From positions 1-42,632 of the forward strand of contig DDKS01000021.1 in assembly GCA_002340095.1 (NCBI GenBank): a DNA stretch of 42,632 bases, written 5' to 3'. Both the position numbers and the translations under genes were made by a program. The notes under the pieces were generated by a model. It was given only the letters and a program-made list of their open reading frames with translations. It was not told the DNA's origin and searched no databases. Within the stretch, counting starts at the first letter, position 1. Each line of letters starts with the position of its first letter. Below, piece by piece: positions 9,580-18,100 of the stretch. Source of the stretch: Betaproteobacteria bacterium UBA2592 (GTDB lineage: Bacteria > Pseudomonadota > Gammaproteobacteria > Burkholderiales > Rhodocyclaceae).

Positions 9580-11523
9580 ATGAAGCTGCGCCCGATTCTC
9601 GCCGGCCTGGGACTTGTCGCCTGTCTTGCCGCTCCGCTCCAGGCCCAGGAAATGCCGGGGGATACCCAGTTCGTTGCCGCCCGGGAAGCCTTTCGGGTGG
9701 GCAACCGGCCCCGCCTCGAGGCCCTGGCCGCCGAACTGCGGGGCCACCCCCTGGCCGACTACGCCGATTACTACCTGTTGCGTCAGGGCATCGAGCAGCA
9801 GGATCCGGCCGCCATCCAGGCCTTCATCCAGCGCCAGACCGGCAACTATCTCGGCGAGCGCCTGCGGACCGACTGGCTCAGGGTCCTGGCCAAGCGCGAG
9901 GACTGGCAGGGGTTGCTGCAGCATTACGCCCAGCTCAAGGCGCCGGATCAGGAAGCCCGCTGCCTGGCCATCCAAGCCCGGCTGCAATTGCGCGAAGCGG
10001 CCGCCCTGGCCGAGGGTGAGAGCCTGTGGCTGACGCTCCACGAAGTGCCGGAAGGCTGTCGGCCCCTGATGACCCTGATGGCGGATAAGGTCAGCACCGA
10101 CCAGCTCTGGGCCCGGGTACGCCTGTTGGTGGAGATGAACAAGCTGGCGCCCGCCCGCCAAGTGCTGGCCACCCTGCCCCCGGCCCACCAGCCCGATCCG
10201 AAGCAGCTCGACCTGGCGCTCGACAAGGCGGCCCCCTGGCTGGCGCGCCTGTCCCCGGCCAGTCTCCGGGGGCGTACCGATCGGGAACTGGTGGCCCTGG
10301 CCATCCAGCGCCTGTCTCGCAACGATCCTGCCTTTGCTGCCGAGCAACTGGAACGCTGGGGCTCCCACCTGGGCGAACAGGAAAAAGCCTGGGCCTGGGG
10401 CCAGATCGGTCTGCAGGCGGCCCGCCGCCACATGGACCATGCCGGCGAGTGGTTCCGTCGCAGCCAGCCGGCCCTGCTGTCGGACGAGGGTCGGGAGTGG
10501 CAGGTGCGTGCTGCCCTGCGCAGCCGCGACTGGGTGGGGGTGCGCCGCAGTATCGAGAGCATGCCCGCCGGCCTCCAGGAAAAACCCGAATGGGTCTACT
10601 GGCTGGGCCGGGCCTATCAGGCCGGTGGTCGCCAGGACCAGGCCCGGCAGCTGTTCGAGCGCATCGCCGGCCAGCCCAGTTTCTACGGCAACCTGGCAGA
10701 TGAGGAACTGGGGCGGCGTATCAGCATTCCGCCCCGGGCCCAGCCGGTGACCCCCCAGGAACTGGCCGAGGCCCGCGCCCATCCCGGCCTGACCCGGGCG
10801 CTGGCTTTCTTCCGGCTGGACATGCGCCTCGATGCGATCCGCGAATGGAACTGGAGCATCCGCGATATGGACGACCGGCAGCTGCTGGCCGCCGCCGAGC
10901 TGGCCCAGCGCCATCAGATCTACGACCGGGCCATCAATACTGCGGACCGGACCCGCAATCAGCATGATTACACCCTGCGTTTTCTGGCCCCCTTCGATGA
11001 TCAGGTGCGGCCTGCCGCCCGCCAGCAGGCCCTGGATGAAGCCTGGGTCTACGGCCTGATGCGCCAGGAAAGCCGCTTCATCACCAATGCCAGGTCCTCC
11101 GTCGGGGCTTCGGGCCTGATGCAGCTGATGCCGGCTACAGCCAAGTGGGTGGCGAGGAAGATCGGCCTCAAGGATTACGACCACCGCCGGGTGAACGATC
11201 CGGAAATCAACCTCTTGCTCGGCACGACTTACATGCGCATGGTGATGGAGGATCTGGACAACCATCCGGTGCTGGCCTCGGCCGCCTATAACGCCGGCCC
11301 TGGCCGGGCCCGCAAATGGCGCGCCGAAGTACCCCTGGAAGGGGCCATCTACGCCGAGACCATTCCCTTTTCCGAAACCCGGGATTACGTCAAGAAGGTC
11401 ATGAGCAACGCTGTCTATTACTCGGTGCTGTTCAATGGTCAGCCGGCTTCCCTGCGGGCCCGCCTGGGCATGGTTCCCGCCCGGCCTGCGGTCGATACGC
11501 CCAAGACTCCGGATTTGCCTTAA
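9580..11523 (+). CDS. slt: Soluble lytic murein transglycosylase
   Basis: A 647-residue periplasmic enzyme that cleaves peptidoglycan glycan strands with formation of 1,6-anhydro-muramic ends. A signal peptide covers about residues 1-22, ending AQA. The middle is the helical ring domain of Slt70-type enzymes. The C-terminal catalytic SLT domain shows the catalytic glutamate E497 in MRQESRF, followed by SSVGASGLMQLMPATA and AYNAGPGR. Length agrees with E. coli Slt (645). The next gene follows after 45 bases in the same direction; co-transcription is possible but not shown. Confidence 0.94.
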   Translation: MKLRPILAGLGLVACLAAPLQAQEMPGDTQFVAAREAFRVGNRPRLEALAAELRGHPLADYADYYLLRQGIEQQDPAAIQAFIQRQTGNYLGERLRTDWLRVLAKREDWQGLLQHYAQLKAPDQEARCLAIQARLQLREAAALAEGESLWLTLHEVPEGCRPLMTLMADKVSTDQLWARVRLLVEMNKLAPARQVLATLPPAHQPDPKQLDLALDKAAPWLARLSPASLRGRTDRELVALAIQRLSRNDPAFAAEQLERWGSHLGEQEKAWAWGQIGLQAARRHMDHAGEWFRRSQPALLSDEGREWQVRAALRSRDWVGVRRSIESMPAGLQEKPEWVYWLGRAYQAGGRQDQARQLFERIAGQPSFYGNLADEELGRRISIPPRAQPVTPQELAEARAHPGLTRALAFFRLDMRLDAIREWNWSIRDMDDRQLLAAAELAQRHQIYDRAINTADRTRNQHDYTLRFLAPFDDQVRPAARQQALDEAWVYGLMRQESRFITNARSSVGASGLMQLMPATAKWVARKIGLKDYDHRRVNDPEINLLLGTTYMRMVMEDLDNHPVLASAAYNAGPGRARKWRAEVPLEGAIYAETIPFSETRDYVKKVMSNAVYYSVLFNGQPASLRARLGMVPARPAVDTPKTPDLP

Positions 11524-11568
11524 AATCCGGCCCTTGCCATCACGCCAACCATTCCGCACGGGATCGCC

Positions 11569-12531
11569 ATGGAACAGAAGAAAATCTTGCTGCTGGGAGG
11601 CAGCGGTTTTGTCGGGACCTACATCGCCAACCGGCTCTCCGAGCAGGGCGCCAGGCTCACCATTCCCACTCGCCGCCGGGATCGCAACAAGAAACAGATC
11701 ATGTTGCCCGGGGTGGACATGCCCGAGGCCGACATCAACGATCCCGCCCAGCTCGAAGCCCTGGTGCGCGGCCAGGATGTGGTGATCAACCTGGTGGGCA
11801 TCCTGCACAGCCGCGACGTGAAGCTGCCCTACAGCAGGGATTTCGAGCGGGCCCACATCGACCTGCCGAAGAAGATCGTCGCCGCCATGAAGGCCACCGG
11901 CGTGCGCCGCCTGGTGCACATGAGCGCCCTCAAGGCCGACGTCAATGCCCCTTCCGAATATCTGCGCTCCAAGGGCGAAGGTGAGAAGATCGTCCTGGCT
12001 GCCCAGGGTGATCTGGACGTGACCGTGTTCCGTCCCTCCGTCATCTTCGGTTATGGCGACTCCTTCCTGTCCATGTTCTCCAGGCTCCTGAAAACCTTCC
12101 CCGTCTTTCCCCTGGGCATGGGTCAGGCCCGCTTCCAGCCCGTCTGGGTGGCCGACGTGGCCGGCGCTTTCGTGGATTGCCTCGACAACCGGGACACCTT
12201 TGGCCAGGTCTACGAGCTGGTGGGGCCCCAAATCTACACGCTGCAGGAGCTGGTGCAGTACGTGGCCCGGCTGTCCGGAAGCCGGGCCCGCATCCTGCCC
12301 ATCTCCGAAGGCTGGGCCTACCTGCAGGCTGGCCTGCTGTGGCTGTTGCCCAAGCCCATGATGTCCCCGGACAACCTGCGTTCCATGCAGGTAGACAGCG
12401 TCGCTGACGGCTCCGGCCAGGTCTTCCCCGGCTGGCGGCCTGCGCCCCTGGAATCCATCGCCCCCACCTACATCGCCGGCAACCGCCCCAAGCAACGCCT
12501 GGACCGCTACCGCTGGTACGCCGGCCGCTGA
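11569..12531 (+). CDS. NDUFA9-like atypical SDR (NAD(P)-binding)
   Basis: A 320-residue Rossmann-fold protein of the atypical SDR group related to the complex I accessory subunit NDUFA9. The dinucleotide-binding motif is GGSGFVG at residues 10-16. Later features are VHMSALKA and a C-terminal part that lacks the classical YxxxK catalytic pair in an obvious place, as is usual in this group. Bacterial members have been linked to NADH or quinone biology, but the reaction here cannot be told. A TAAAAT box overlaps the slt stop codon and may be its -10. A strong terminator follows the gene. Confidence 0.82.
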   Translation: MEQKKILLLGGSGFVGTYIANRLSEQGARLTIPTRRRDRNKKQIMLPGVDMPEADINDPAQLEALVRGQDVVINLVGILHSRDVKLPYSRDFERAHIDLPKKIVAAMKATGVRRLVHMSALKADVNAPSEYLRSKGEGEKIVLAAQGDLDVTVFRPSVIFGYGDSFLSMFSRLLKTFPVFPLGMGQARFQPVWVADVAGAFVDCLDNRDTFGQVYELVGPQIYTLQELVQYVARLSGSRARILPISEGWAYLQAGLLWLLPKPMMSPDNLRSMQVDSVADGSGQVFPGWRPAPLESIAPTYIAGNRPKQRLDRYRWYAGR

Positions 12532-12550
12532 TCCGCCTGTGGCCGAGCGG

Positions 12551-12584
12551 CGCCTTGCCCTGCTTGCGCACGGCAAGGCGTTTT
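12551..12584 (+). terminator. Rho-independent terminator
   Basis: CGCCTTGCC and GGCAAGGCG make a perfect 9-bp stem with a 12-base loop, followed directly by TTTT. It lies 20 bases after the NDUFA9-like stop and separates that gene from cca. Confidence 0.75.
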
Positions 12585-12605
12585 ACCATGTACGGAGCCT
12601 GAAGG

Positions 12606-13847
12606 ATGCAGATCTACGTTGTCGGCGGCGCCATTCGCGATGAACTCCTGGGCCGGCCTGGTGCGGATCGGGATTACGTGGTGGTGGGTGCTACGCCGGA
12701 TCAGATGCTGGCGGCTGGTTTCCGGCCCGTGGGCAAGGATTTTCCCGTGTTCCTGCACCCCCGCACCCAGGAGGAATACGCCCTGGCCCGCACGGAGCGG
12801 AAGTGTGGCCGGGGCTACCACGGCTTTACCTTCCATGCCTCCCCCGATGTCACTCTGGAAGAGGACCTGGCCCGCCGTGATCTGACCATCAACGCCATGG
12901 CCCGGGGCGAAGACGGGGTACTGGTGGACCCCTTCAACGGCCGTGCCGACCTGCAAGCCCGGATACTGCGCCACGTGGGGCCCGCCTTCGTCGAGGACCC
13001 GGTGCGCATCCTGCGCCTGGCCCGCTTCGCCGCCCGTTTTGGCGACTTCAGCGTGGCGCCGGAAACCCTGGAACTGATGCGCCGCATGGTGACGGAGGGG
13101 GAAGTGGACCATCTGGTGGCCGAGCGGGTCTGGCAGGAACTGGCCCGGGGCCTGATGGAGGACCATCCCCAGCGCATGATCGAGGTGTTGCGCGACTGCG
13201 GTGCCCTGGCCCGGCTGCTGCCCGAAGTGGATGCCCTGTTCGGCGTACCCCAGCGGCCCGAATACCACCCGGAGGTGGATACGGGCGCCCACCTGCTCCT
13301 GGTGCTCCAGGCCGCGGCGGCCATGGGCCTTTCCCTGCCGGCCCGTTTCGCGGCGCTCACCCATGACCTGGGCAAGGGCCGCACACCGCCCGCCGAATGG
13401 CCCCGGCACATCGGCCACGAGGCCCGGGGCGAGCCCCTGCTGCTGGCCCTGTGCGAACGCCTGCGGGTGCCGGCGGACTGCCGGGAGCTGGCGCGGCTGG
13501 TGATGCTGCAGCATGGCAACGTGCACCGGGCCGGTTTCGGCGACAACCACCTGCGCCCGGACACCATGGTGAGGCTGATGGAACGCTGCGATGTGCAGCG
13601 CCGCCCGGAACGTTTCGAGGATTTCCTGCTGGCTTGCGAGGCCGATCACCGGGGCCGGTTGGGCTGGGCCGCCAGTCCCTACCCCCAAGGGCGCCTGTGG
13701 CGGGTGGCGGCGGCGGCCTTTCGGGCCGTGGAGGGCGGTGCCATCGCCCGGGCGTGTGCCGACAAGGCCTGCATTCCCGCACGCCTGCACGAGGCCCGGG
13801 TGGCGGCCGTGAGCCGGGCCCTCGATGAACTCAGAGCCAGCGGGTGA
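12606..13847 (+). CDS. cca: Multifunctional CCA-adding tRNA nucleotidyltransferase
   Basis: A 413-residue class II nucleotidyltransferase that adds or repairs the 3' CCA of tRNAs. The catalytic head has GGAIRDELLG and the metal-binding carboxylates D21 and D23 (ADRDYV). RRDLTINAMA and the arginine-rich nucleotide-selecting region (EDPVRILRLARFAARF) follow. A C-terminal HD domain (H253-D254 in LTHDLGKG) marks the long gammaproteobacterial/betaproteobacterial form with phosphohydrolase activity. Length matches E. coli Cca (412). The 3' end overlaps the convergent DUF2905 gene by 17 bases. Confidence 0.95.
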   Translation: MQIYVVGGAIRDELLGRPGADRDYVVVGATPDQMLAAGFRPVGKDFPVFLHPRTQEEYALARTERKCGRGYHGFTFHASPDVTLEEDLARRDLTINAMARGEDGVLVDPFNGRADLQARILRHVGPAFVEDPVRILRLARFAARFGDFSVAPETLELMRRMVTEGEVDHLVAERVWQELARGLMEDHPQRMIEVLRDCGALARLLPEVDALFGVPQRPEYHPEVDTGAHLLLVLQAAAAMGLSLPARFAALTHDLGKGRTPPAEWPRHIGHEARGEPLLLALCERLRVPADCRELARLVMLQHGNVHRAGFGDNHLRPDTMVRLMERCDVQRRPERFEDFLLACEADHRGRLGWAASPYPQGRLWRVAAAAFRAVEGGAIARACADKACIPARLHEARVAAVSRALDELRASG

Positions 13848-14028
13848 TGAGGATCAGCAACAATGAAAACAGCAGGGTGGAGGCAAAGGGGAAGAAATAG
13901 GCCCGGCCCTTGTAGCGCACGGCCACGTCGCCAGGCAGGCCGCGGGACCCCAGGCGCCGGCGCAGCCAGGGGGCCAGCAGCCCGAGGATGACGGTGGCGA
14001 TGGCAAGGGTGAGCAGCCACTTGAGCAC
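13831..14028 (-). CDS. DUF2905 small membrane protein
   Basis: A 65-residue protein with two membrane segments and the DUF2905 pattern: LKWLLTLAI..., a central GLPGDVAVRYKGR, then FPFASTLLFSLLLILI. Function is unknown. The start is placed at GTG 14028 because GGAAG lies seven bases upstream and the family begins at this point; a longer frame to 14088 adds an N-terminus that other members lack. It is convergent with cca (17-base overlap) and divergent from the hydrolase gene. Confidence 0.75.
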   Translation of the reverse strand: MLKWLLTLAIATVILGLLAPWLRRRLGSRGLPGDVAVRYKGRAYFFPFASTLLFSLLLILITRWL

Positions 14029-14093
14029 GGATTTGCTTCCCGACGACAAAGCTGCATTTAACCACGCTTCAGTACAGAAAAAGATCACAGCCC

Positions 14094-14915
14094 ATGGACA
14101 AGCCCTTACCGATTCAAACCCACACCGTGGCCGGTTGCGAAGTGCTGGCCTGCATGCCCGAAGCCCCCCGGCGCAGGACGCCCCTGCTGTTCGTGCATGG
14201 GGCCTTTGCTGGTGCCTGGATGTGGACTTCCACCTTCCTGCCCTGGTTTGCCCGGGCCGGCTACGCCTGTTGTGCCGTTTCCCTGCGCGGCCACGGCAGC
14301 AGCATGGATCGGGATCGCATCGACTGGCTCAGCATCGCCGACTACGTGGAGGATGTGGCGGCCGTTGCCACCTGGCTGGAAACGCCCCCGGCCCTGATCG
14401 GCCATTCCATGGGGGGGTTCGTGGTGCAGAAGTATCTGGAGCGTTGCCCGGCGCCGGCGGCAGTGCTGCTCTGTGCCGTGCCGCCCCAGGGGCTGGCGGC
14501 TTCCCAGTTCCACATGCTGCTGCAAAAGCCGGCCCTGATGCTGGAGCTCAACAAGGTGATGAGTGGCGGTACGGTGAGCCTGGAGGCGGTGCGGGAAGCC
14601 CTGTTCGCCCAGCCCGTGAGCGATGCGCTGCTGGAGGAATTCCGCACCCACATGCAGGTGGAGTCGCAGCGGGCCATCTGGGACATGACGATGTTCAACC
14701 TGCCGCTGTTGCCCTTCAAGGCCCGGCCGCCCCTGTTCATCGCCGGGGCCGAGCACGATGTGATGGTGCCGCCCTTCCTGGTGCAGGCCACGGCCCACAG
14801 CTACGGGGTGCCGGCGCACATCTTCAAGGGCATGGGCCATGCCCTGAGCCACGAGCAGGGCTGGGAACACGTGGCCGAAACCCTCTGCCGCTGGCTGGAC
14901 GAACACCTGACCTGA
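14094..14915 (+). CDS. Alpha/beta-fold hydrolase
   Basis: A 273-residue serine hydrolase without a signal peptide. The oxyanion region is FVHGAFAG, the nucleophile S105 lies in GHSMGG, the likely acid is in GAEHDVMVP, and the histidine in MGHALSH. The substrate cannot be deduced; the fold covers esterases, lipases and C-C bond hydrolases. It has no operon partner: a divergent DUF2905 gene lies upstream and the convergent YjfB-like gene ends 15 bases after it. Confidence 0.85.
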   Translation: MDKPLPIQTHTVAGCEVLACMPEAPRRRTPLLFVHGAFAGAWMWTSTFLPWFARAGYACCAVSLRGHGSSMDRDRIDWLSIADYVEDVAAVATWLETPPALIGHSMGGFVVQKYLERCPAPAAVLLCAVPPQGLAASQFHMLLQKPALMLELNKVMSGGTVSLEAVREALFAQPVSDALLEEFRTHMQVESQRAIWDMTMFNLPLLPFKARPPLFIAGAEHDVMVPPFLVQATAHSYGVPAHIFKGMGHALSHEQGWEHVAETLCRWLDEHLT

Positions 14916-14930
14916 AACCCGGCCCTGCTT

Positions 14931-15122
14931 TCAGACCATCATGTCGATGTTCTGCCCCAGATGAGGGGGATTGCTGGCCACCGGGGGTAGCGAGGCGATC
15001 AGCTGGGAAGCGGACTGGGCCTGGATTTCCATGGCCTTCTTCTGGACCAGGATGTTGACGGCGTCGCCGGTCTGTCCCTGGCTGGTCTGGATGGCCAGAC
15101 TGTTGACGGCTGAAACGTTCAT
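14931..15122 (-). CDS. YjfB-like putative motility protein
   Basis: A 63-residue protein resembling the YjfB family (putative motility proteins). Family-like features are the short N-terminus, an amphipathic middle (VNILVQKKAMEIQAQSASQLI) and a C-terminal asparagine/proline region (NPPHLGQNIDMMV). ATG at 15122 is preceded by AAGGAAG at a good distance. No flagellar genes are nearby, so the motility link comes from the family alone. Upstream on the same strand, TAAAG and GCCTATAC resemble a FliA promoter but are 13 rather than 15 bases apart. Confidence 0.7.
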   Translation of the reverse strand: MNVSAVNSLAIQTSQGQTGDAVNILVQKKAMEIQAQSASQLIASLPPVASNPPHLGQNIDMMV

Positions 15123-15132
15123 GGTGCGCTTC

Positions 15133-15197
15133 CTTTGGCAAGGGGCTATGAGTAAAGTATAGGCCTCCGAGCACAACTTTAGTTCAGGTTGCCAAAG
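15133..15197. promoter_or_regulatory. Widely spaced inverted repeat in a divergent promoter region
   Basis: CTTTGGCAA (15133-15141) and TTGCCAAAG (15189-15197) are perfect 9-bp inverted arms 47 bases apart. Each arm lies just before one of the two divergent genes, so both could be bound by one dimeric or looping regulator. Confidence 0.45.
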
Positions 15198-15215
15198 TCC
15201 AGAGAGAACTCCCCC

Positions 15216-16196
15216 ATGTCTGACCAGGATGCGGCATCGTCCGCCCATATCCAGATTGCCGAAGCCATCCGCGCCAAGCGCGAGCGTCGTTCGAGCCAGG
15301 CCATCCAGGCCGAGCTCGAGGCGATGGAAGCGGCGTTGCTGGCCGACATCAGCAGTTTCGACCTGGAGGCGGCCGCCCGCCAGGTCCGGGCCGAGGAGCA
15401 GCGGAGCAGGACCTCGGGGCAGGCCGTGGAAACCAGGCTGGAGTTTCCCGACATCCTGGCCGAAGTAGCGCAGCCTGCGCCGCTTTCCCGGGCAAGCCAA
15501 CCCCGGGCTGCGACGGTGCCCGGTGCAGGTCAGGCGCCGATCCCGGCTGGCGGCCTGCTTGCCCAGTTGCGCCAGCAGGCCGAGGCCTGCCAGAGCCACC
15601 GCAATGCCGAGCACCACCATCTTTTCTTGCTGGAGTCGCGGCTGGACCAGGCCCTGCGCCAGGTCTTCGCCTATTTGCACGAACTGGTGCAACAGTTGAA
15701 CGTGATCAAGCCCGCCATTCCGCGCAGCTATCCAGTGCCGGGGTCACAGGAACTGCAAGGATTGGTGTGGCAGCAGGGTTTTGCCGACTACCGCAGCCGC
15801 CCCCAGAGTGCCGGGGCAACCATGGAATCGGTCAGCCTCAGCTACCGCCTGGCGGGCCAGAAGGGGCTGGTCATGGAGCGGGATGGTACGGTGGCCGAGC
15901 AGTTCCGCCAGACCCTGTTCGACCTGAACTTGAATGTGAAGGTGGAGGAGTTCCGCAACGAGCGCCGCTACCTGGAGCGGGCCCGCTTCACCGTGCAGCC
16001 CGAGGTGAAGGTGAATGTGCGCTGGGAGGCCGACCTGGCCAGCGGTACCCTGGTGGTGCTGGCACGCAATCTGGAGCGCTTGGGCTCCGTGCGCTACAGC
16101 ATGTCCCCCGAGGCCGTGAATCAGGCCCTGCTCGATGAATTCGGGCGCATGATCCTGGGCCAGGCCCACCAGTTTCCCCGCCTGCTCAGCCGCTGA
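15216..16196 (+). CDS. Uncharacterised protein, probable coiled coil
   Basis: A 326-residue soluble protein I do not recognise. Residues about 10-75 are rich in Ala, Glu and Arg and probably helical (IAEAIRAKRERRSSQ, QAELEAMEAALLAD). A Pro/Ala linker follows to about residue 120. A conserved-looking C-terminal region (about 150-320) contains HQ-rich helices and a beta-rich part (VSLSYRLAGQKGLVM, ARFTVQPEVKVNVRWE). There is no signal peptide or membrane segment. The ATG at 15216 is chosen with AGAGAGAA upstream. It is divergent from the YjfB-like gene and overlaps the convergent ABC ATPase gene by 11 bases. Confidence 0.7.
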   Translation: MSDQDAASSAHIQIAEAIRAKRERRSSQAIQAELEAMEAALLADISSFDLEAAARQVRAEEQRSRTSGQAVETRLEFPDILAEVAQPAPLSRASQPRAATVPGAGQAPIPAGGLLAQLRQQAEACQSHRNAEHHHLFLLESRLDQALRQVFAYLHELVQQLNVIKPAIPRSYPVPGSQELQGLVWQQGFADYRSRPQSAGATMESVSLSYRLAGQKGLVMERDGTVAEQFRQTLFDLNLNVKVEEFRNERRYLERARFTVQPEVKVNVRWEADLASGTLVVLARNLERLGSVRYSMSPEAVNQALLDEFGRMILGQAHQFPRLLSR

Positions 16197-16857
16197 TCCG
16201 GCCATCCACCAGGTGGATCTGGCGGCTGGTCTGTGCCGCCAGGTGCGGGTCGTGGGTCACGGTGATCACCGTCTGGCCCCGGGCGGCCAGGCGGCGGAAG
16301 ATGTCGAAGACGATCTGCCCGTTCCTGGAATCCAGGTTGCCCGTGGGTTCGTCCGCCAGCAGGATCAGCGGGTCGTTGGCCAGGGCCCGGGCGATGGCCA
16401 CCCGCTGGCGCTGGCCGCCGGAAAGCTGGTCGGGCCGTTTGTCGTGTCCCGTCTCCAGGCCCAGTTCCACCAGCAGGGCCGCCGCCCGCTCGCGCATCTC
16501 TTGCGTTTCAAGTCGGCCCAGCTTCTGCATGGGGATCATCACGTTCTGCAGCAGGGTGAATTCCGGCAGCAGGAAGTGGAACTGGAACACGAAGCCCAGC
16601 CGGGTGAGGCGCAGCCGGGCCAGTTCGGTGGCAGACAGGCGGGCCGCATCCTGGCCGTCGATCCACAATTCCCCGGCGGTGGGCGTGTCGAGCAGGCCGA
16701 GCAGGTAGAGCAGGGAGGACTTGCCCGAGCCGGAAGGGCCGGTGATGGCCACGAATTCCCCGGCCTCCACCTGCAGGTCGATGTCCTGCACCAGGGGCAC
16801 GGGCTGGGGACCGTCACGGAGGATGCGGGTCAGGCCCCGGGTCTGCAGCACGGGCAT
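16186..16857 (-). CDS. ABC exporter ATPase, LolD/MacB type
   Basis: A 223-residue ABC ATPase of the LolD/MacB/FtsE class. Walker A is GPSGSGKS at residues 40-47, the signature is LSGGQRQR, and Walker B is LILLADEPTGNLD. Its start overlaps the permease stop by one base, so the two are translationally coupled. Together with the permease and adaptor it should form a MacAB-like or lipoprotein-like machine that uses ATP for mechanical work across the periplasm rather than classical transport; substrate unknown. Confidence 0.92.
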   Translation of the reverse strand: MPVLQTRGLTRILRDGPQPVPLVQDIDLQVEAGEFVAITGPSGSGKSSLLYLLGLLDTPTAGELWIDGQDAARLSATELARLRLTRLGFVFQFHFLLPEFTLLQNVMIPMQKLGRLETQEMRERAAALLVELGLETGHDKRPDQLSGGQRQRVAIARALANDPLILLADEPTGNLDSRNGQIVFDIFRRLAARGQTVITVTHDPHLAAQTSRQIHLVDGRISG

Positions 16858-18098
16858 CAGGCCGCTCCCCGGATGATGTCCACCGGATTCAGGCGAGCGG
16901 CCTTCCGGGCCGGCAGCCAGGCGGCGAAGGTGGCGGAAAGCATGGCGAACAGGGCTGCCACCCCGTAGGGTTTCAGGCCCCGGTCGAGGATGAAGCCCTG
17001 GGTGCGCACGAAGCCTTCCATGTTGAAGCGGATGCTGGCCAGCATCTCCGTCAGGCCATAGCCCAGGGCCCAGCCCAGCAGGGTGCCCACCAGGCCGAGG
17101 ATCAGCCCCTGGATCATGAACACTCCCTTGATGTCCCCCTCCGAGAGGCCGATGGACTTGAGGATGGCGATGTCCCGGCGCTTCTCGTTGATGACCGTGG
17201 AAATGATGTTGAAGATGCCGAAGGCGGCCACCACCAGGATCGCCCCCACGGCGGAGTACATCACCCCGTTCTGCACCTTGAACAGGCCCAGCACGTTGGA
17301 GTAGCTCTCTTCCCAGGATTCCGCCTTGTAGCCGAAGCGGTTTTCCAGCTCCTGGGCCACCTGGCGGGCCACGCTCACGTCGGGGATGCGCAGCCGCACC
17401 TGGTTGATCACGTTGGCCCGGGCGGCCAGCACCTGGGCCTTCTTGATCAGGCTGTAGGACTCGAAATTGTCCAGAGCCGTGACCCCGGTATTGAAGATGC
17501 CCACCACCTTCATCTTCAGCACCGCCCCTACCGGAGAAGTGACCGAGAGCATGTCTCCCAGGCCAACCCCCAGTTTCTTCGCCAGTCCTTCCCCGAGGAT
17601 CACCCCGTTGGCGGTGCTGTAGAGGGCGTCCAGGCTGCCCTGGTTGATGTCCCGGGCGAGCTGGGTGACTTGCATCTCCCGTTTGGGGTCGATGCCCACC
17701 AGGGTGGCGGCCACTTCCCGGGAACCGTAACGGTAGAACACCTGAGTGCGCAGGGTGGGCGCGGAGGCGTAAGGGCTGTCTTCCAGGGCGGCGAGGATTT
17801 CCCGGGCGTTCCTGATACCCTTGAGCTCGTCCCGGGGTTTCAGGCTGACGAGCTGCACGGCGCCCTGGGGATAGACGCGGAACACCGGCTGCAGGGCCGG
17901 TTCCCGGAATTCGTCCTTGATGATGATGTGGGGCCAGCTGTCGATCACCTGGGTGATGAAGTATTTCTGGAAGCCCCCCATCAGGGCCATCATGCCGATG
18001 AAGAAGCCCACCCCCAATGCCACTCCGGCCACGGAAACCAGGGTCTGACGTTTACGCTGGCCCAGGTGGCCCAGGGCCAGTTCAAGGACCAGGCCCAT
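16857..18098 (-). CDS. ABC permease, FtsX/MacB/LolC type
   Basis: A 413-residue inner-membrane protein with the four-segment FtsX/MacB layout: one segment near residues 20-42, a large periplasmic MacB_PCD-like domain, then three segments near 282-305, 325-350 and 375-400. The C-terminal AARLNPVDIIRG motif is typical of MacB and LolC/E. The membrane half lacks a fused ATPase, which is supplied by the next gene. The adaptor gene ends two bases before its start. The periplasmic domain should decide the substrate, which I cannot identify. Confidence 0.9.
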   Translation of the reverse strand: MGLVLELALGHLGQRKRQTLVSVAGVALGVGFFIGMMALMGGFQKYFITQVIDSWPHIIIKDEFREPALQPVFRVYPQGAVQLVSLKPRDELKGIRNAREILAALEDSPYASAPTLRTQVFYRYGSREVAATLVGIDPKREMQVTQLARDINQGSLDALYSTANGVILGEGLAKKLGVGLGDMLSVTSPVGAVLKMKVVGIFNTGVTALDNFESYSLIKKAQVLAARANVINQVRLRIPDVSVARQVAQELENRFGYKAESWEESYSNVLGLFKVQNGVMYSAVGAILVVAAFGIFNIISTVINEKRRDIAILKSIGLSEGDIKGVFMIQGLILGLVGTLLGWALGYGLTEMLASIRFNMEGFVRTQGFILDRGLKPYGVAALFAMLSATFAAWLPARKAARLNPVDIIRGAA

Positions 18099-18100
18099 GC

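Noticed and set aside
8872..12576. Long open frame of 1234 codons on the minus strand
   Set aside because: It lies opposite clear genes (cyclo-ligase frame, slt, NDUFA9-like) and its translation is low-complexity Gly/His/Gln-rich, a known result of high GC at third positions.
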